In this document: positions 1 to 8,585 of the stretch, piece after piece
How positions within the stretch are numbered: the first letter of the stretch is position 1
Layout: each line of letters starts with the position of its first letter
From: Paulinella micropora
Taxonomy: Eukaryota > Cercozoa > Imbricatea > Euglyphida > Paulinellidae
Direction of reading: 5' to 3'
Assembly: GCA_019918135.1 (NCBI GenBank)
Contig: WBZZ01004771.1
Span: 1-20,000, forward strand
DNA length: 20,000 nucleotides
Notes under the pieces: model-generated
The model's input: only the letters and a program-made list of their open reading frames with translations
Told to the model about the DNA's origin: nothing
The model's database searches: none
Program-made: the position numbers and the translations under genes

Positions 1-1079
1 AATAGGAATGATTGCAGCACAAAAAACAGCAACAGCGACTTGGTATCCGATACAAATAACTGGTTCGTATGTAGAGTTATATTCAGGTAATACTTTAATT
101 ATAACCGCAACTGGCACTACACTATCTTTGAATAACAACAAAATAACAAACTCAGCCACACCAACAGCAACAACGGACGGAGCAAACAAAATTTATGTGG
201 ATACATTAGACGGGCAAAATGTGAAACTAACAGGAAACCAAACCATAGCAGGAATTAAGACATATAGCAGTGGTGTTGAAATAACGGGAAATTCAATCAA
301 TTCAACAACAAAGGGAACATTCATTGTTTTCAATTCTACCAGTAATATCGGGTCAATTGCTAGTTTGGATATGAAAACTGCAACATATTACAACTTTGAA
401 ATTTCTGCGAAAAAAATAAGTTTTATTATTGACGGGACAATTGTTTCGTGGTTTAATGCTACTGGATTAGATTGTAATAGCAGTCGGATTGTTAATCTGG
501 GAGCACCACAAAATGCGAATGAAGCGGTAAATAGGCAATATCTGGATGATAATTGTGTGAAACTAACAGGAGACCAAACCATAACAGGAAGTAAAGCATT
601 TAATGGGGCGAGCACCATAATAAAATATCTAACTTTAACGAACAATGCAGATTTTAATAATCAAACTATTCATTAATGGTGGAAATATAACATATAATGG
701 GGCGAGGATATTAAACCAAAATGGAGAGATATATTCTTTTCACAGACATCAGTGATTATCAATATTTCTTATTTACTCTAAATACTGCTACAAGTGGAAC
801 CGCGAACCAACGAGGTTATGTATTTACGAATGTAGCATTTGATGCAAAAGGAGCAGGTCTTTATATTTCAAAACTTTTGAATAATAAAAGTGCTTCGTCT
901 GACATTGTCCGTTTTAACAATGCTGGCGGTATGCGGTTTTATGGTGCTTTGGATATGAACTCAAATAATGTAACAAATGGTGGAACAATAATGGGAACTA
1001 CAATTACTTCAACTGCGGGTATATCAACTACAACATTAACGGCGAGCGGATTATTAACAGCAGATGGCGGTTGTAAGTT

Positions 1080-1965
1080 ATCTATTCAAAATAAAGTAGA
1101 TGGAGGAAATGGACAGGGTATATTTCTGTGGGATACGGACAACACAGGATGGGGTATTTATATGGCTCAACCAGGGGCAGGTAAAAGTCTATCTGGAGGG
1201 TCTGCGGTTGCAGGCAACGATATTTCAGGCTTTGCTGTAAGATTTAGGTCTGGTTTTGCTTCGACTGATAGTTTTGTGTGGGAAAATTCTAATGAGCAAT
1301 TGTTAATGTCATTAAATGGTGCAAACGGGACTTTATGGACAAAAGGGTTAATAACGGCTAGTGCGGGTATATCAACAACAACATTAACAACAAGCGACAA
1401 TATAGTAGTAGGTGCTGGAAAAAGTGTTTTCATAGATAGGTCAGGATATACAAACACAAATAACAAATTAGTTTTGTGGGATGGTGGAACAGGCTCCACT
1501 ACTGCTTTTAATGGATTTGGCATTAAACTAGACACAATGATGTACAATGTTAATGCTACAACTGATAATCACATATTTTACTATGGTGCCACAAATAAAT
1601 TATTTAGAATTGGTAATGCTGGAATTACTGCTTCAAAGATATTTACTGCGAACGGAGGCTCAAAAATAACAATTCAAGGTGGAGTAAATGGTGGACCGAA
1701 TAATGGAATATTTATGTATGCAAGCAATGACACGAACTGGGTGATTTATATGGGTCAGCCAGGAAATAACAGAAGTTTATCAAATGGAACAGCGATCGAT
1801 GGATATGGTATTACCGGTTTTCTCATGAGATTTAGAGTAAATAATTCTACGAATGAGGGTGCCGTGTGGGAAAATAGCAGTGAAACTCTTTTAATGTCGT
1901 TAAATGGGTCGGACTGGTCTTTATGGACAAAAGGATTGATAACGGCGAATGCTGGATTAACTATG
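1080..1965 (+). repeat. Internal duplicated fibre module
   Basis: Two diverged copies of a module of about 590 bases lie in the fibre gene. Copy 1 (about 1085-1375) and copy 2 (about 1670-1965) share NGxGIF, IYMxQPG, SLSxGxA, GFxxRFR, WENSxExLLMSLNG and WTKGLITAxAG. The ends of the copies are estimated by eye. Such repeats usually lengthen a fibre shaft. Confidence 0.7.
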
Positions 1966-2173
1966 CCAACAACATCCAGCGGATTTTTAACATTAAGAAA
2001 AAGACCATCAAATACGACCAACCCACAAATACTTATGAAAGCAGGAGACTCATCAGGTTATGCGGTGGTAATGAATACAGGTGGATTATTACATGCTTGG
2101 TCGACTTCATTATCAAATGGTGAAAACAATACAGGATATGTTTATTTGGCTGCGGTAGCAAATACATGGTCGT

Positions 2174-2563
2174 CTGGTTCAGACAGGAGATTAAAATCAG
2201 ATATTAAAACACTAGACTGTGAGGGATGTTGTGAGAAATTAATGAAAATAAATTGTTTTTTTTTTTTGCTCATATTATTGGAAATCAGACGAGAAAAAAG
2301 AAAAAAAGAGCCACGGATTTATTGCCGACGAAGTTAAAAAAATATTTCCAGAATTTGTATCTGAAAGTGGAATGAAGGCAGACGACGGAAAAAGCATCCT
2401 TGAAGGAGTATCATATATGGAATTTATACCAATACTGGTTAGTGCTTTTCAACACGTATCAGAAAGAGTAGTTAATTTAGAAAAAGAAAATAAACTTTTA
2501 CTTAATATACTACAAGACCAAGCAAATCAATTAGCAGAAATCCGTAATTACAATGCCTCCTAG
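2174..2563 (+). other. S74-type intramolecular chaperone domain split by a T12 frameshift
   Basis: The domain begins with SGSDRRLKSDIK and continues, one frame over after the T-run at 2256-2267, with a YYWKS segment, the GFIADEV core and SYMEFIPILVSAFQ. It ends in a Leu/Glu-rich helix (RVVNLEKENKLLLNIL) typical of the trimer coiled coil closing S74 domains. The downstream half is a 63-codon frame from 2372, but its homology clearly extends upstream to about 2264, so 2372 is not a true gene start. Confidence 0.8.
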
Positions 2564-2900
2564 ATTACACCCTCCACCTCCACTCATTGATATGGCAGAT
2601 GGCGAACTAACACCAGAGTTGAAGAACAGTGTTTTGGATATTTCGTTGAAGACTGAGGAAAAAAAAGTAGAGCACGAATTGGAAGATAACTGGAATTGTT
2701 GTTGTATAAAAAACAGACCAACTGACAGCCGACTTATTAAATACGTATTTCAAATGGGTGTCATTATTGCCATTATAACCCTTTGTATCGTAAGGCTATC
2801 TGAAAAGAACTTACCTTGTGAGGTCGCTAACACTTATGTCGGAATTTTGACCTTACTTATCGGTATCTGCCTTCCTAGCCCATCTAGTTCAAAGAAATAA
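2553..2900 (+). CDS. Small two-TM membrane protein
   Basis: This is an unrecognised protein of up to 115 residues. The first half is acidic and polar with a Pro-rich start. The second half has two hydrophobic segments, YVFQMGVIIAIITLCIV and YVGILTLLIGICL, separated by a short loop, and a Ser/Lys tail. A Cys-Cys-Cys cluster precedes the first segment. The first ATG (2553) overlaps the end of the fibre gene; an in-frame ATG at 2592 begins MADGELTPEL and is an equally good start. Two short TM helices and a charged tail are holin-like in outline, and small membrane proteins also occur in Polinton and virophage genomes, but no function is assigned. The frame is intact. Confidence 0.6.
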   Translation: MPPRLHPPPPLIDMADGELTPELKNSVLDISLKTEEKKVEHELEDNWNCCCIKNRPTDSRLIKYVFQMGVIIAIITLCIVRLSEKNLPCEVANTYVGILTLLIGICLPSPSSSKK

Positions 2901-3136
2901 ACATTCATATAGTGCTGTTTATACCAAGAAGCATCACCAGCACAGATTAGCGGAATAGCTTCATCAAAACTAACACACCAATCGCTCATCGGCTTATACA
3001 CACATTTAAATTTGGTTTCTATTCCTTTTTGAATACACCACACACAACTTTCATTTTTTTTCTCACTAACCCGTGAATTGAAATCACAAGCAGTCCGACC
3101 TAACACAGAGCACACAAATAATAATATTAATAACAT
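2834..3136 (-). CDS. Putative secreted cysteine-rich small protein
   Basis: This 100-residue frame starts with a hydrophobic signal-peptide-like segment (MLLILLFVCSVLG) and then has a Cys-rich region with CVWC, FKC, DWC and LIC. It could be exported and disulfide-bonded. Its last 67 bases overlap the 3' end of the two-TM gene on the other strand. It sits head-to-head with the gene at 3173, with an AT-rich stretch (3137-3172) between them that could serve both. The product is not recognised. Alternatively it is a chance frame, but the signal peptide plus Cys spacing make it plausible. Confidence 0.45.
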   Translation of the reverse strand: MLLILLFVCSVLGRTACDFNSRVSEKKNESCVWCIQKGIETKFKCVYKPMSDWCVSFDEAIPLICAGDASWYKQHYMNVYFFELDGLGRQIPISKVKIPT

Positions 3137-3172
3137 AATATATTATACATCATATAGAAACAAAAAACACAA

Positions 3173-3544
3173 ATGATGGATTTCAAATACCAAAAGATTA
3201 TTTTTCTGAGTAATGATTTTCCAGGAGGGGTTAATGGTAGCAAGACATTTGACAAAACCATTAAATTGAACTTTACACCGACTAGAATGAATGTTAAGTT
3301 TATCCACTATATGAATAATACGACGGAGACGAAAACAAAAATCCTTTATGTGGACCGCATTGGGATTATTGGCACATTCGCCGACAGCAACACGGCAAAC
3401 ATTTCAAATCTTAGCTACAACTTAGGTATTATTAATTGGACCGATGGACAATACAGTTTTAGAGTGCTTAAAACAGACAATGGCAGTATTGAAACTGACC
3501 AACTAGCTGGAAGAATTCTTATTTGTTTAGAATTTTTGGCTTGA
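3173..3544 (+). CDS. Small conserved-looking protein of unknown function
   Basis: This is an intact 123-residue frame, not recognised. The composition alternates hydrophobic and polar residues with many Asn/Thr, suggesting a beta-rich fold. There is no signal peptide or TM segment. The ATG at 3173 is followed by a second ATG codon. It lies 9 bases upstream of the packaging ATPase, on the same strand and within the morphogenesis cluster, so a minor virion or assembly role is possible. That is inference from position only. Confidence 0.6.
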   Translation: MMDFKYQKIIFLSNDFPGGVNGSKTFDKTIKLNFTPTRMNVKFIHYMNNTTETKTKILYVDRIGIIGTFADSNTANISNLSYNLGIINWTDGQYSFRVLKTDNGSIETDQLAGRILICLEFLA

Positions 3545-3553
3545 TAAAAATAT

Positions 3554-4379
3554 ATGGAAAAAATCAATAATGTAAAGTCGAAACCAGTTAAGCAAAACGG
3601 AGATGGCGACAAGTTGGCAAAAGGATATAAGTCATTTGATGAACCTTATGCCAATATTTTTCTTCTCGCTCGCAAGAAGAGTGGTAAGACGACCGCACTG
3701 TTCGAAATCCTGAAACGAACGACAGTCAAAAAGACACGTATTGTCATTATTGCCAGCACGATACACAAGGACCACATTTACAAAGAAATGGTTAAGCACT
3801 TCAAGAAGAAGGGAAACCCGATGGCGATATACACATATTTGAAAACGGACGGATACAGTGTGATAGATTACGAGTTAGACAAGCTGAATAAACCTGACGA
3901 AGAGCAAGAAGAAGGCGAGATTGTTCAAGACGAGAAAGAAGAACCGAAGCCGAAGTTTCTTTATTTTGGTAAAGAAGAAAAGAAGAAACAGGAGGGAGGC
4001 GAAAAACCACCGAGGCTGAGCAAATACATTACACCAGAAGTCGTTTTCGTGTTAGATGATTTAGGTAGTGGTTTAAGGGATAAGTCCGTTAGCGACCTGT
4101 TGAAAAAAAAATAGACACTACAAGTCAAAGGTGATTATGAGCTCGCAGTACCTTAACGACATGAAGCCTGAGGCCATCAAACAGCTAGACTACCTTCTTA
4201 TTTTTCCTGGTCAGTCTCAGGATAAAATTGAACTCGTGTATAAACATTTGGACCTCGGTTATGATTTAGACTACTTTATCGAAAAATATCACGAGGCGAC
4301 GAAAGAGAGGTTTAACTTTTTGTATGTGGGTGCGGTGTCTGATGAATTACGAAAGAACTTCAATATTCGTTTAAAGTAA
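3554..4379 (+). CDS. A32/FtsK-like DNA packaging ATPase, one frameshift
   Basis: This is the genome-packaging ATPase of the FtsK-HerA/A32 group used by Polintons, virophages and giant viruses to fill capsids. A Walker A motif lies at residues about 39-47 (ARKKSGKTT, with Ala where Gly is usual). Walker B is VVFVLDDLG at about 163-171. A charged Glu/Lys insert of about 40 residues lies between them (about 114-156). The frame stops in an A9 run at 4103-4111 and continues one frame over with NRHYKS and IMSSQYLND, the conserved segment after Walker B, to a stop at 4379. Total length is about 275 codons, normal for PLV and virophage ATPases. The lesion is a one-base length change in a homopolymer: decay, sequencing error or slippage. 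Confidence 0.88.
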
Positions 4380-4410
4380 TTTTATTATTATTATTATTTT
4401 TTTAGAACTA

Positions 4411-4450
4411 TATATAGGAACCTTTTTTGAAAAAAAAGCTTCACCAAAAA
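4411..4450 (+). promoter_or_regulatory. TATATAGGAACC-type promoter motif and leader
   Basis: TATATAGGAACC (4411-4422) is followed by a T-run, an A-run and GCTTCACCAAAA, ending 11 bases before the ATG at 4461. Nearly the same string occurs at 11801-11834 before the lipase gene, and shorter versions occur before the capsid gene. The repetition before start codons of unrelated genes argues for a promoter plus leader. No promoter of this exact form is known to me. Confidence 0.55.
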
Positions 4451-4460
4451 AGTCGGGTGT

Positions 4461-4764
4461 ATGCCAACATCACCAGTGATTATTTCACAACCATCTGGAT
4501 ACAATATCAGCTACAATCCTTCAATGCCACAAGGGAGGAAGAAAGAAGAAGGGGGAAAAGAAACAAACAGGAGGCAAAGTAAATTGGGCGAAAGTCGGAA
4601 AAGCGATAGTGGATGCTAATAGGTTTATCAAGAAGAACCAATTGATTTCAAGGGGTCCTACTTTTCTTAGCGATGTCGGAGTGCCTTATGCGGACCGTGT
4701 AGCGAAGGCCGCGATGAAGCAAGGATACGGCAAGCAACGAGGAGGAGCGGTTAAGTTTCGGTAG
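4461..4764 (+). CDS. Small basic Gly-rich-tail protein, frameshifted
   Basis: A gene of about 100 codons in two frames. It starts at the ATG at 4461 (MPTSPVIISQPSGYN), shifts by one base in the purine run 4538-4560, and continues with GGKVNWAKVGKAIVDANRF and FLSDVGVPYADRVAKAA, ending GYGKQRGGAVKFR before TAG at 4762. It is very basic with a Gly-rich end. Small basic proteins with such ends are common as virion or DNA-condensing proteins in this kind of virus, but that role is inference. Its stop codon lies within a perfect hairpin (4761-4778). The promoter-like motif at 4411 supports a genuine gene. Confidence 0.6.
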
Positions 4765-4778
4765 GGGTAAACCCCTAC
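4761..4778 (+). terminator. Perfect GC-rich hairpin at stop codon
   Basis: GTAGGGGT and ACCCCTAC form a perfect 8-bp stem with a 2-base AA loop. The stem contains the TAG stop of the small basic protein. Similar hairpins occur at the ends of the penton-like gene and the gene ending at 11433, so a shared 3'-end or transcription-stop signal is likely. In Mimivirus, hairpins mark polyadenylation sites; the link here is inference. Confidence 0.55.
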
Positions 4779-4837
4779 AACCCCACAGGCGGATTCAAAT
4801 GTAAATTATGTTATTATTTTTTTCTCTAACATATACG

Positions 4838-6098
4838 ATGGTTGTAAAAAAACTGCGGAAGAAACTTAAACATCGACCTCCGAGGATATACAGAACCAAA
4901 GATGGCCGACCATATATTAAAGTGAAAGGTAAACGAGCATATCTCAACTTTGGTGAGAAAACAAATGACCTTTCAACACTTCAAATCGTTAAACTGTTTC
5001 TGAAATATATGAAAGGGGACAATAAAACGAAGAAAACACGAAAGACGAAAGAGCGAATAGTTAAGTCCGAATTCAATCGTCTTGAACACGAGAACCGCAA
5101 CCAGATACAAAACAACCTGCTGAAAAAATATGAACTAATACACGAGCAGGAGGAAAAGGAAAAGAAGTTAAGAGAACAGGCAGAAGATGAGAAGAAAAGA
5201 ATGGAGAGGAAGGAGAATGCGGAAATGAAGGAAAGACAAGAAGAATTAATAAGGGAGGCGAACAGAGAGCAAAAACTTATAGAGGATGTAAAATTTGAAC
5301 AAGATAGAAAAAATAATTTAATGCTATTACCACCACCACAGTTCCAACCTCAATACATACAAGGACCGCCACAAGCACCACAACTAGGACCGCCACAAGC
5401 ACCACAACTAGGACCACCACAAGCACCACAACTAGCACCACCACAAGGACCGCCACAAGCACCACAACTAGGACCACCACAAGCACCACAAGCACCACCA
5501 CAAGCACCACAAGCACCAGAAGAAAAACAGATGCCATTGAAAACAAAAGAAGAGAAAAAGGCTGAAAAAGAATTAAAAGAAAAATACATTGAATTAATGA
5601 AGAAAGCGGGCTTTACAACTAAATTTATTAAAAGCTTGGCAAAACAGAATTTGACAAACTTGGTAAGGAATAGAGAAAGCGATAGCCGATGCCCAATCAG
5701 CAGATGAGCAGAAAGAACTGGCTGAACAATATAAAAAAGAATTAGAACAAGAAAAAAAACGAGCGGAGACTAAAGCGAAACACTTTGAAATTAAAGATAA
5801 AATATCATACATATCCGCAGGTTTAAGAAATGATTACAAGTATCCGAAATTGGATATACCCAAAACTTTGGGCCCTGCTTTGGAAAAAGAAATGAAAGCT
5901 CGGGGCAAACCACCACCAAAAAAAGTTAAAGGAAAACACACGACTGCGGGTATGGCACAAGTTATAGTAGATGAAGGTATTGATTTAGGAATAGACCAGA
6001 ATGAAATGAGAAAGAAACTCGCTGATTATTTGGGAATAAACCAAGCTGGCGCTGGGGCAAAAACGATGGAGGAATTAATACACAAACTTTTACGATAG
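4838..6098 (+). CDS. Coiled-coil / Pro-Gln repeat protein, one frameshift
   Basis: This is a protein of about 420 codons and unknown function. The best start is the ATG at 4838 (MVVKKLRKKLKHRPP), because the in-frame ATG 30 bases upstream adds only a hydrophobic stub. In order it has a basic N-terminus with RPYIKVKGKRAYLNFG, a long charged coiled coil (about 5040-5310), a Pro/Gln tandem repeat (5363-5520), a second charged coiled coil, and a C-terminal region with GMAQVIVDEGIDLG. The frame shifts once near 5664-5672, where a second frame resumes with EKAIADAQSADEQ and runs to the stop at 6096-6098. It lies between the small basic gene and the protease, so a virion scaffold or core role is conceivable, by position only. 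Confidence 0.7.
5363..5520 (+). repeat. 24-base tandem repeat encoding GPPQAPQL
   Basis: At least three in-register 24-base units (5363-5434) encode GPPQAPQL, followed by partial and rearranged units (APPQ, GPPQAPQL, APQAPPQAPQ). The lengths stay multiples of three, so the frame holds through the array. It forms a flexible Pro/Gln linker between two coiled coils and is likely to vary in copy number. Confidence 0.85.
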
Positions 6099-6142
6099 CG
6101 ACAATTAAGAAATATTTAAAGAAGGGCAAATACAGAAAAAAA

Positions 6143-6905
6143 ATGAAGAAGAAGGATTATGTAAATAACTTAGTAACTGAAATGAGAAGCGACCCAAATA
6201 TTAAAAATCAAGTTTCAAATAATCTCGATATTCAACCAACCGAGGAAGTTCCACAGCCAACCCCCACCACAGATGTAGAGGAAGTTCAACCACCAACCCC
6301 AGAAACCGCACCCGACACCGCCACCGACACCACCACCGACACAATTCAACCACCCGCAGGGGCAAGCCCCCGCACCCCCGATGGGGTTATAGGGGGAGGA
6401 GGCCCCTACCGAGGTTTAATGACGGATGAAATAGACAACATTATGAAATATGATTGGTATTTGGGAACGGTAGCCAGCGATGAAATAAACAAACTGAAGC
6501 CAGAAAAAAGAAAGAAGTATGGATTTATTATGAATTTAGATAAGTCTAGCCAATCAGGCTCATTGGATTGCTGTTTGGGTTGACCTAATTAAAGACGACT
6601 CTATTGAAATCTACGACCCGCTCGCACTGTATAAGCCAACCGAGATATTTCTACACCAAATGAAACAACTTATAGACAAGAGTAAGCCGAACACATATCT
6701 GCTTATGAAGGTTAATCAAGTTAAAAACCAAAGCGACACAACAGATACCTGCGGGTGGCATAGTATTAGGTTTTTGTTAGAGCGGGCGAAAGGTAATAGG
6801 TTTAAATTTAGTTCGGGTTTCACAGACTTAAAAGAAGAAGAAGCGGAGGAGTTGAAAGCACAGAACGGGTATGGAGATGGTGAGGGATTTAATACATTTA
6901 TCTGA
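6143..6905 (+). CDS. Adenain-like cysteine maturation protease, one frameshift
   Basis: This protease of about 254 codons belongs to the adenovirus/Ulp1-like family that matures capsid proteins in Polintons and virophages. After a basic N-terminus there is a Pro/Thr-rich linker (about 6230-6365), then GLMTDEIDNIMK. The frame breaks just before the catalytic His (HWIAVWVDL, His codon 6561-6563). In the next frame come the Asp in IYDPLALY (6615-6617) and the nucleophile Cys in TCGWHSIRFLL (6750-6752), giving the His-Asp-Cys order of the family. The break at about 6555-6561 is a one-base loss outside any homopolymer. The linker carries a GC-rich hairpin also found at gene ends. Confidence 0.82.
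6356..6373 (+). repeat. In-frame copy of the GGGGCAAGCCCC hairpin
   Basis: GGGGCAAGCCCC here is identical to the hairpin core at 11436-11447 after another gene, but it lies inside the protease linker. More C-run and G-run pairs follow (to about 6408), encoding a Gly/Pro stretch. It looks like a short dispersed GC-rich element inserted in a tolerant, disordered part of the protein. Confidence 0.5.
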
Positions 6906-6950
6906 ATTTTGTATTAAAGGAAACAGATATAAAACATATAAAAACACAAT

Positions 6951-7599
6951 ATGCCAGACTACAAGCAAGGAAAGATTTACTCAATCCGCTCACACCAGAC
7001 TGACAAGATTTACATTGGCTCAACATGTCAACCTCTTTCTCATAGAATGAGCGGGCATAGAAGTGATTACAATGCACATTGAAACAGAATTCTTCTTTTG
7101 AATTATTGTGTTTTCCTGATGCATACATTGAACTCATTGAAATATAACCATGTAATAGCAAAATAGAATTACTGAAGCGAGAAGGTGAAATAATAAGAAA
7201 CACCAATTGTGTCAATAAAATAGTTTCTGGAAGAACTCGTAATGAATATTATGAAGATAAGAAAGATAATATTCTACCAAAATGTAAGGAATACAGAGAA
7301 AAAAACAGAGCTAGAATTTCTACATGCATAAGGGAAATTATAAAATTCACAGAGAAAAATTTACAGAAAAGCAAAGAGAATACAACAAAACACACAAATT
7401 TGAAAAAGCAAAAAAAGATAAAGAATATGCTATGATGAATAAAGAAAAAATAAGAGAGAGACAACAAAGAAAATATACTTGCGAGTGTGGTGCTTGCTTA
7501 ACTCAAGTCAAAAAGAATAGGCACGAAAAAACAAACAAACATATAAATTACATTAATAGTTTATATAATTTTGAAGATATCCAAAAATTATTTGTATAA
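6951..7599 (+). pseudogene. GIY-YIG homing-type endonuclease, broken
   Basis: The start at 6951 encodes KIYSIRS, then DKIYIGST, the GIY-YIG core motifs, then HRMSGHRSDYNAH before a stop at 7080-7082. A second frame carries SSFELLCFPDAYIELIEI, an in-frame TAA at 7145-7147, then ELLKREGEIIR, the conserved C-terminal Glu motif of the nuclease domain. A third frame from about 7324 has a Lys/Glu-rich helix and ends in YTCECG with RHEKTNKH, a short Cys/His zinc-binding tail. So there are two frame changes and one nonsense codon. GIY-YIG enzymes of this type are mobile passengers in giant viruses and virophages. The gene is almost certainly inactive as read. Confidence 0.75.
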
Positions 7600-7606
7600 T
7601 ATAGCA

Positions 7607-8422
7607 ATGGAGTATAAAGGTGGTCGTGCGAGTGGTATTTACTATATTAACAGCAAAAATCGGATAAATGGCACAGATTCAGATTTTAGTTGTGAAGTCA
7701 ATATGAAATCGCTAGACAATCCTACCCATTGTAAAATACTTCATGTCTATGTTCCTAAATCGTATTACTCTGTAGCAAGTCCTTATAACACTTTTACTCT
7801 GAGTGAAGATGGATTTGAGGCTCTGATTACGATACCAGAGGGCAACTACACAATGAACAACTTAAAAAATAAACTGGCTGAGGTGCTAACGGCAGACAGT
7901 CCCAACGACTACACATACACCGTTACGAGCAACAACACAAACACCGACCCAGAAGATGGCAAGCTATTATTTACCGTGGCGAACAATCCCATTAACATCC
8001 AACCGCGGTTTATATTTGACACCGAAACACGTATCCACGAAGTAATGGGTTTTGACCGCAACTCAACATATTTCTTTGCTAATAATACCATTAGGTCGCC
8101 GAATATCATAATCTTGACTGGCGAAAAAATATTATATTTACAGTCGGACCTCATTGGCGAAGGCGATAACCACGTGCTCCAAGAAATATACACGGCGAAT
8201 GAAATCCCGTTCGGCTCTGTTATCTACGATGGCTCAGGTAGTGAATACGGAAAACGGCTATCTACTAGTTCAAGCAATGTGTATCGGTTTTACTTGACTG
8301 ACGAAAACGACCAACCAGTTAATCTAAACGGTTTGGGTATCGTAATGACATTGTTGATTTACCGCGAGACGAATTATTTTAATTTATTTACATCATTTTT
8401 TAATCTGCGTAAATCTAGATAG
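7607..8422 (+). CDS. Penton-like minor capsid protein
   Basis: The 271-residue intact frame starts at the ATG at 7607 (MEYKGGRASGIYYINSKNR), preferred over an upstream TTG; TAATATAGCA lies just upstream. N-terminal SKNRINGTDSDFSCEV, HVYVPKSYYSV, NTFTL and IPEGNYTMNNL match the pattern seen in penton or minor capsid proteins of virophages, PLVs and Polintons. The C-terminal YRFYLTDENDQPVNLNG with IVMTLLIY is also typical. In these viruses the protein is a single-jelly-roll pentamer at capsid vertices. Its place directly before the major capsid gene fits. The assignment rests on pattern memory; a structure prediction would settle it. Confidence 0.72.
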   Translation: MEYKGGRASGIYYINSKNRINGTDSDFSCEVNMKSLDNPTHCKILHVYVPKSYYSVASPYNTFTLSEDGFEALITIPEGNYTMNNLKNKLAEVLTADSPNDYTYTVTSNNTNTDPEDGKLLFTVANNPINIQPRFIFDTETRIHEVMGFDRNSTYFFANNTIRSPNIIILTGEKILYLQSDLIGEGDNHVLQEIYTANEIPFGSVIYDGSGSEYGKRLSTSSSNVYRFYLTDENDQPVNLNGLGIVMTLLIYRETNYFNLFTSFFNLRKSR

Positions 8423-8439
8423 GGGCCTGCTCCCCCTAT
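8419..8439 (+). terminator. GC-rich hairpin at penton stop codon
   Basis: ATAGGGG (8419-8425) pairs with CCCCTAT (8433-8439) around a 7-base loop. The TAG stop codon (8420-8422) lies inside the stem, as at 4761-4778. It is followed by AACCCCGCACAG, which resembles the AACCCCACAGG after the earlier hairpin, so the two are related copies rather than chance stems. Confidence 0.55.
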
Positions 8440-8474
8440 AACCCCGCACAGTAAAAATATAAGTTTTTGAGATC

Positions 8475-8503
8475 GTAAGTGGTTTTTGAAAAATAGCACT
8501 TAC
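8475..8503. repeat. Inverted repeat upstream of major capsid gene
   Basis: GTAAGTG (8475-8481) and CACTTAC (8497-8503) are perfect inverted copies flanking an AT-rich 15-base loop. It lies in the 163-base gap before the capsid gene. A related TCGTAAGTG string occurs at 16593-16601. It may be a regulatory site or part of the upstream gene's 3' end; the function is unknown. Confidence 0.4.
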
Positions 8504-8540
8504 AATTAATTTTAGAATTATTTTTTAAAAATCTTATTAC

Positions 8541-8570
8541 AATATATAACGACCTTTTGAAAAATTAAAA
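8541..8570 (+). promoter_or_regulatory. Candidate promoter of the major capsid gene
   Basis: AATATATAACGACC followed by TTTTGAAAAA matches the layout of the motifs at 4411 and 11801, with ACG in place of GG. It ends 15 bases before the ATG at 8586. Confidence 0.5.
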
Positions 8571-8585
8571 AAACAAGAAGACAAA

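Larger units (their letters stand above)
2..2563 (+). pseudogene. Phage-like fibre protein with C-terminal S74 chaperone, frameshifted, 5' end beyond window
   Basis: This is a long beta-rich, Gly/Asn/Thr-rich fibre protein of about 850 codons, open to the left edge, so its start is not seen. The N-terminal part has two fibre-type repeats containing VKLTGNQTI and VKLTGDQTI (near 230 and 560). The middle has an internal duplication of about 590 bases (WENS..LLMSLNG..WTKGLITA near 1277 and 1864). The C-terminus holds DRRLKSDIK (near 2185) and GFIADEVKKIFP (near 2314-2349), then a coiled coil, which is the layout of the peptidase S74 intramolecular chaperone of phage and giant-virus spikes. In that family the chaperone trimerises and cleaves itself off. 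The reading frame changes near 671-676, near 737-741 and in a T12 run at 2256-2267. The role is inferred to be host attachment at the virion surface. The S74 assignment is firm; whether the gene is functional is doubtful. Confidence 0.82.

Noticed and set aside
1167..2021. Two minus-strand frames (1167-1547 and 1755-2021) similar to each other within the fibre gene
   Set aside because: Their similarity comes from the duplicated fibre module on the plus strand, so they are antisense shadows.
2372..2563. Stand-alone 63-codon gene
   Set aside because: Homology to the S74 domain continues upstream of 2372 in the same frame, so it is the frameshifted end of the fibre gene.
5363..5434. CRISPR-like direct repeats
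   Set aside because: Units are contiguous with no spacers and encode protein in frame.
5277..5589. Two minus-strand frames (Val-rich and Gly-Cys-rich) opposite the Pro/Gln repeat
   Set aside because: They mirror the 24-base repeat of the sense gene, and their composition is explained by it.
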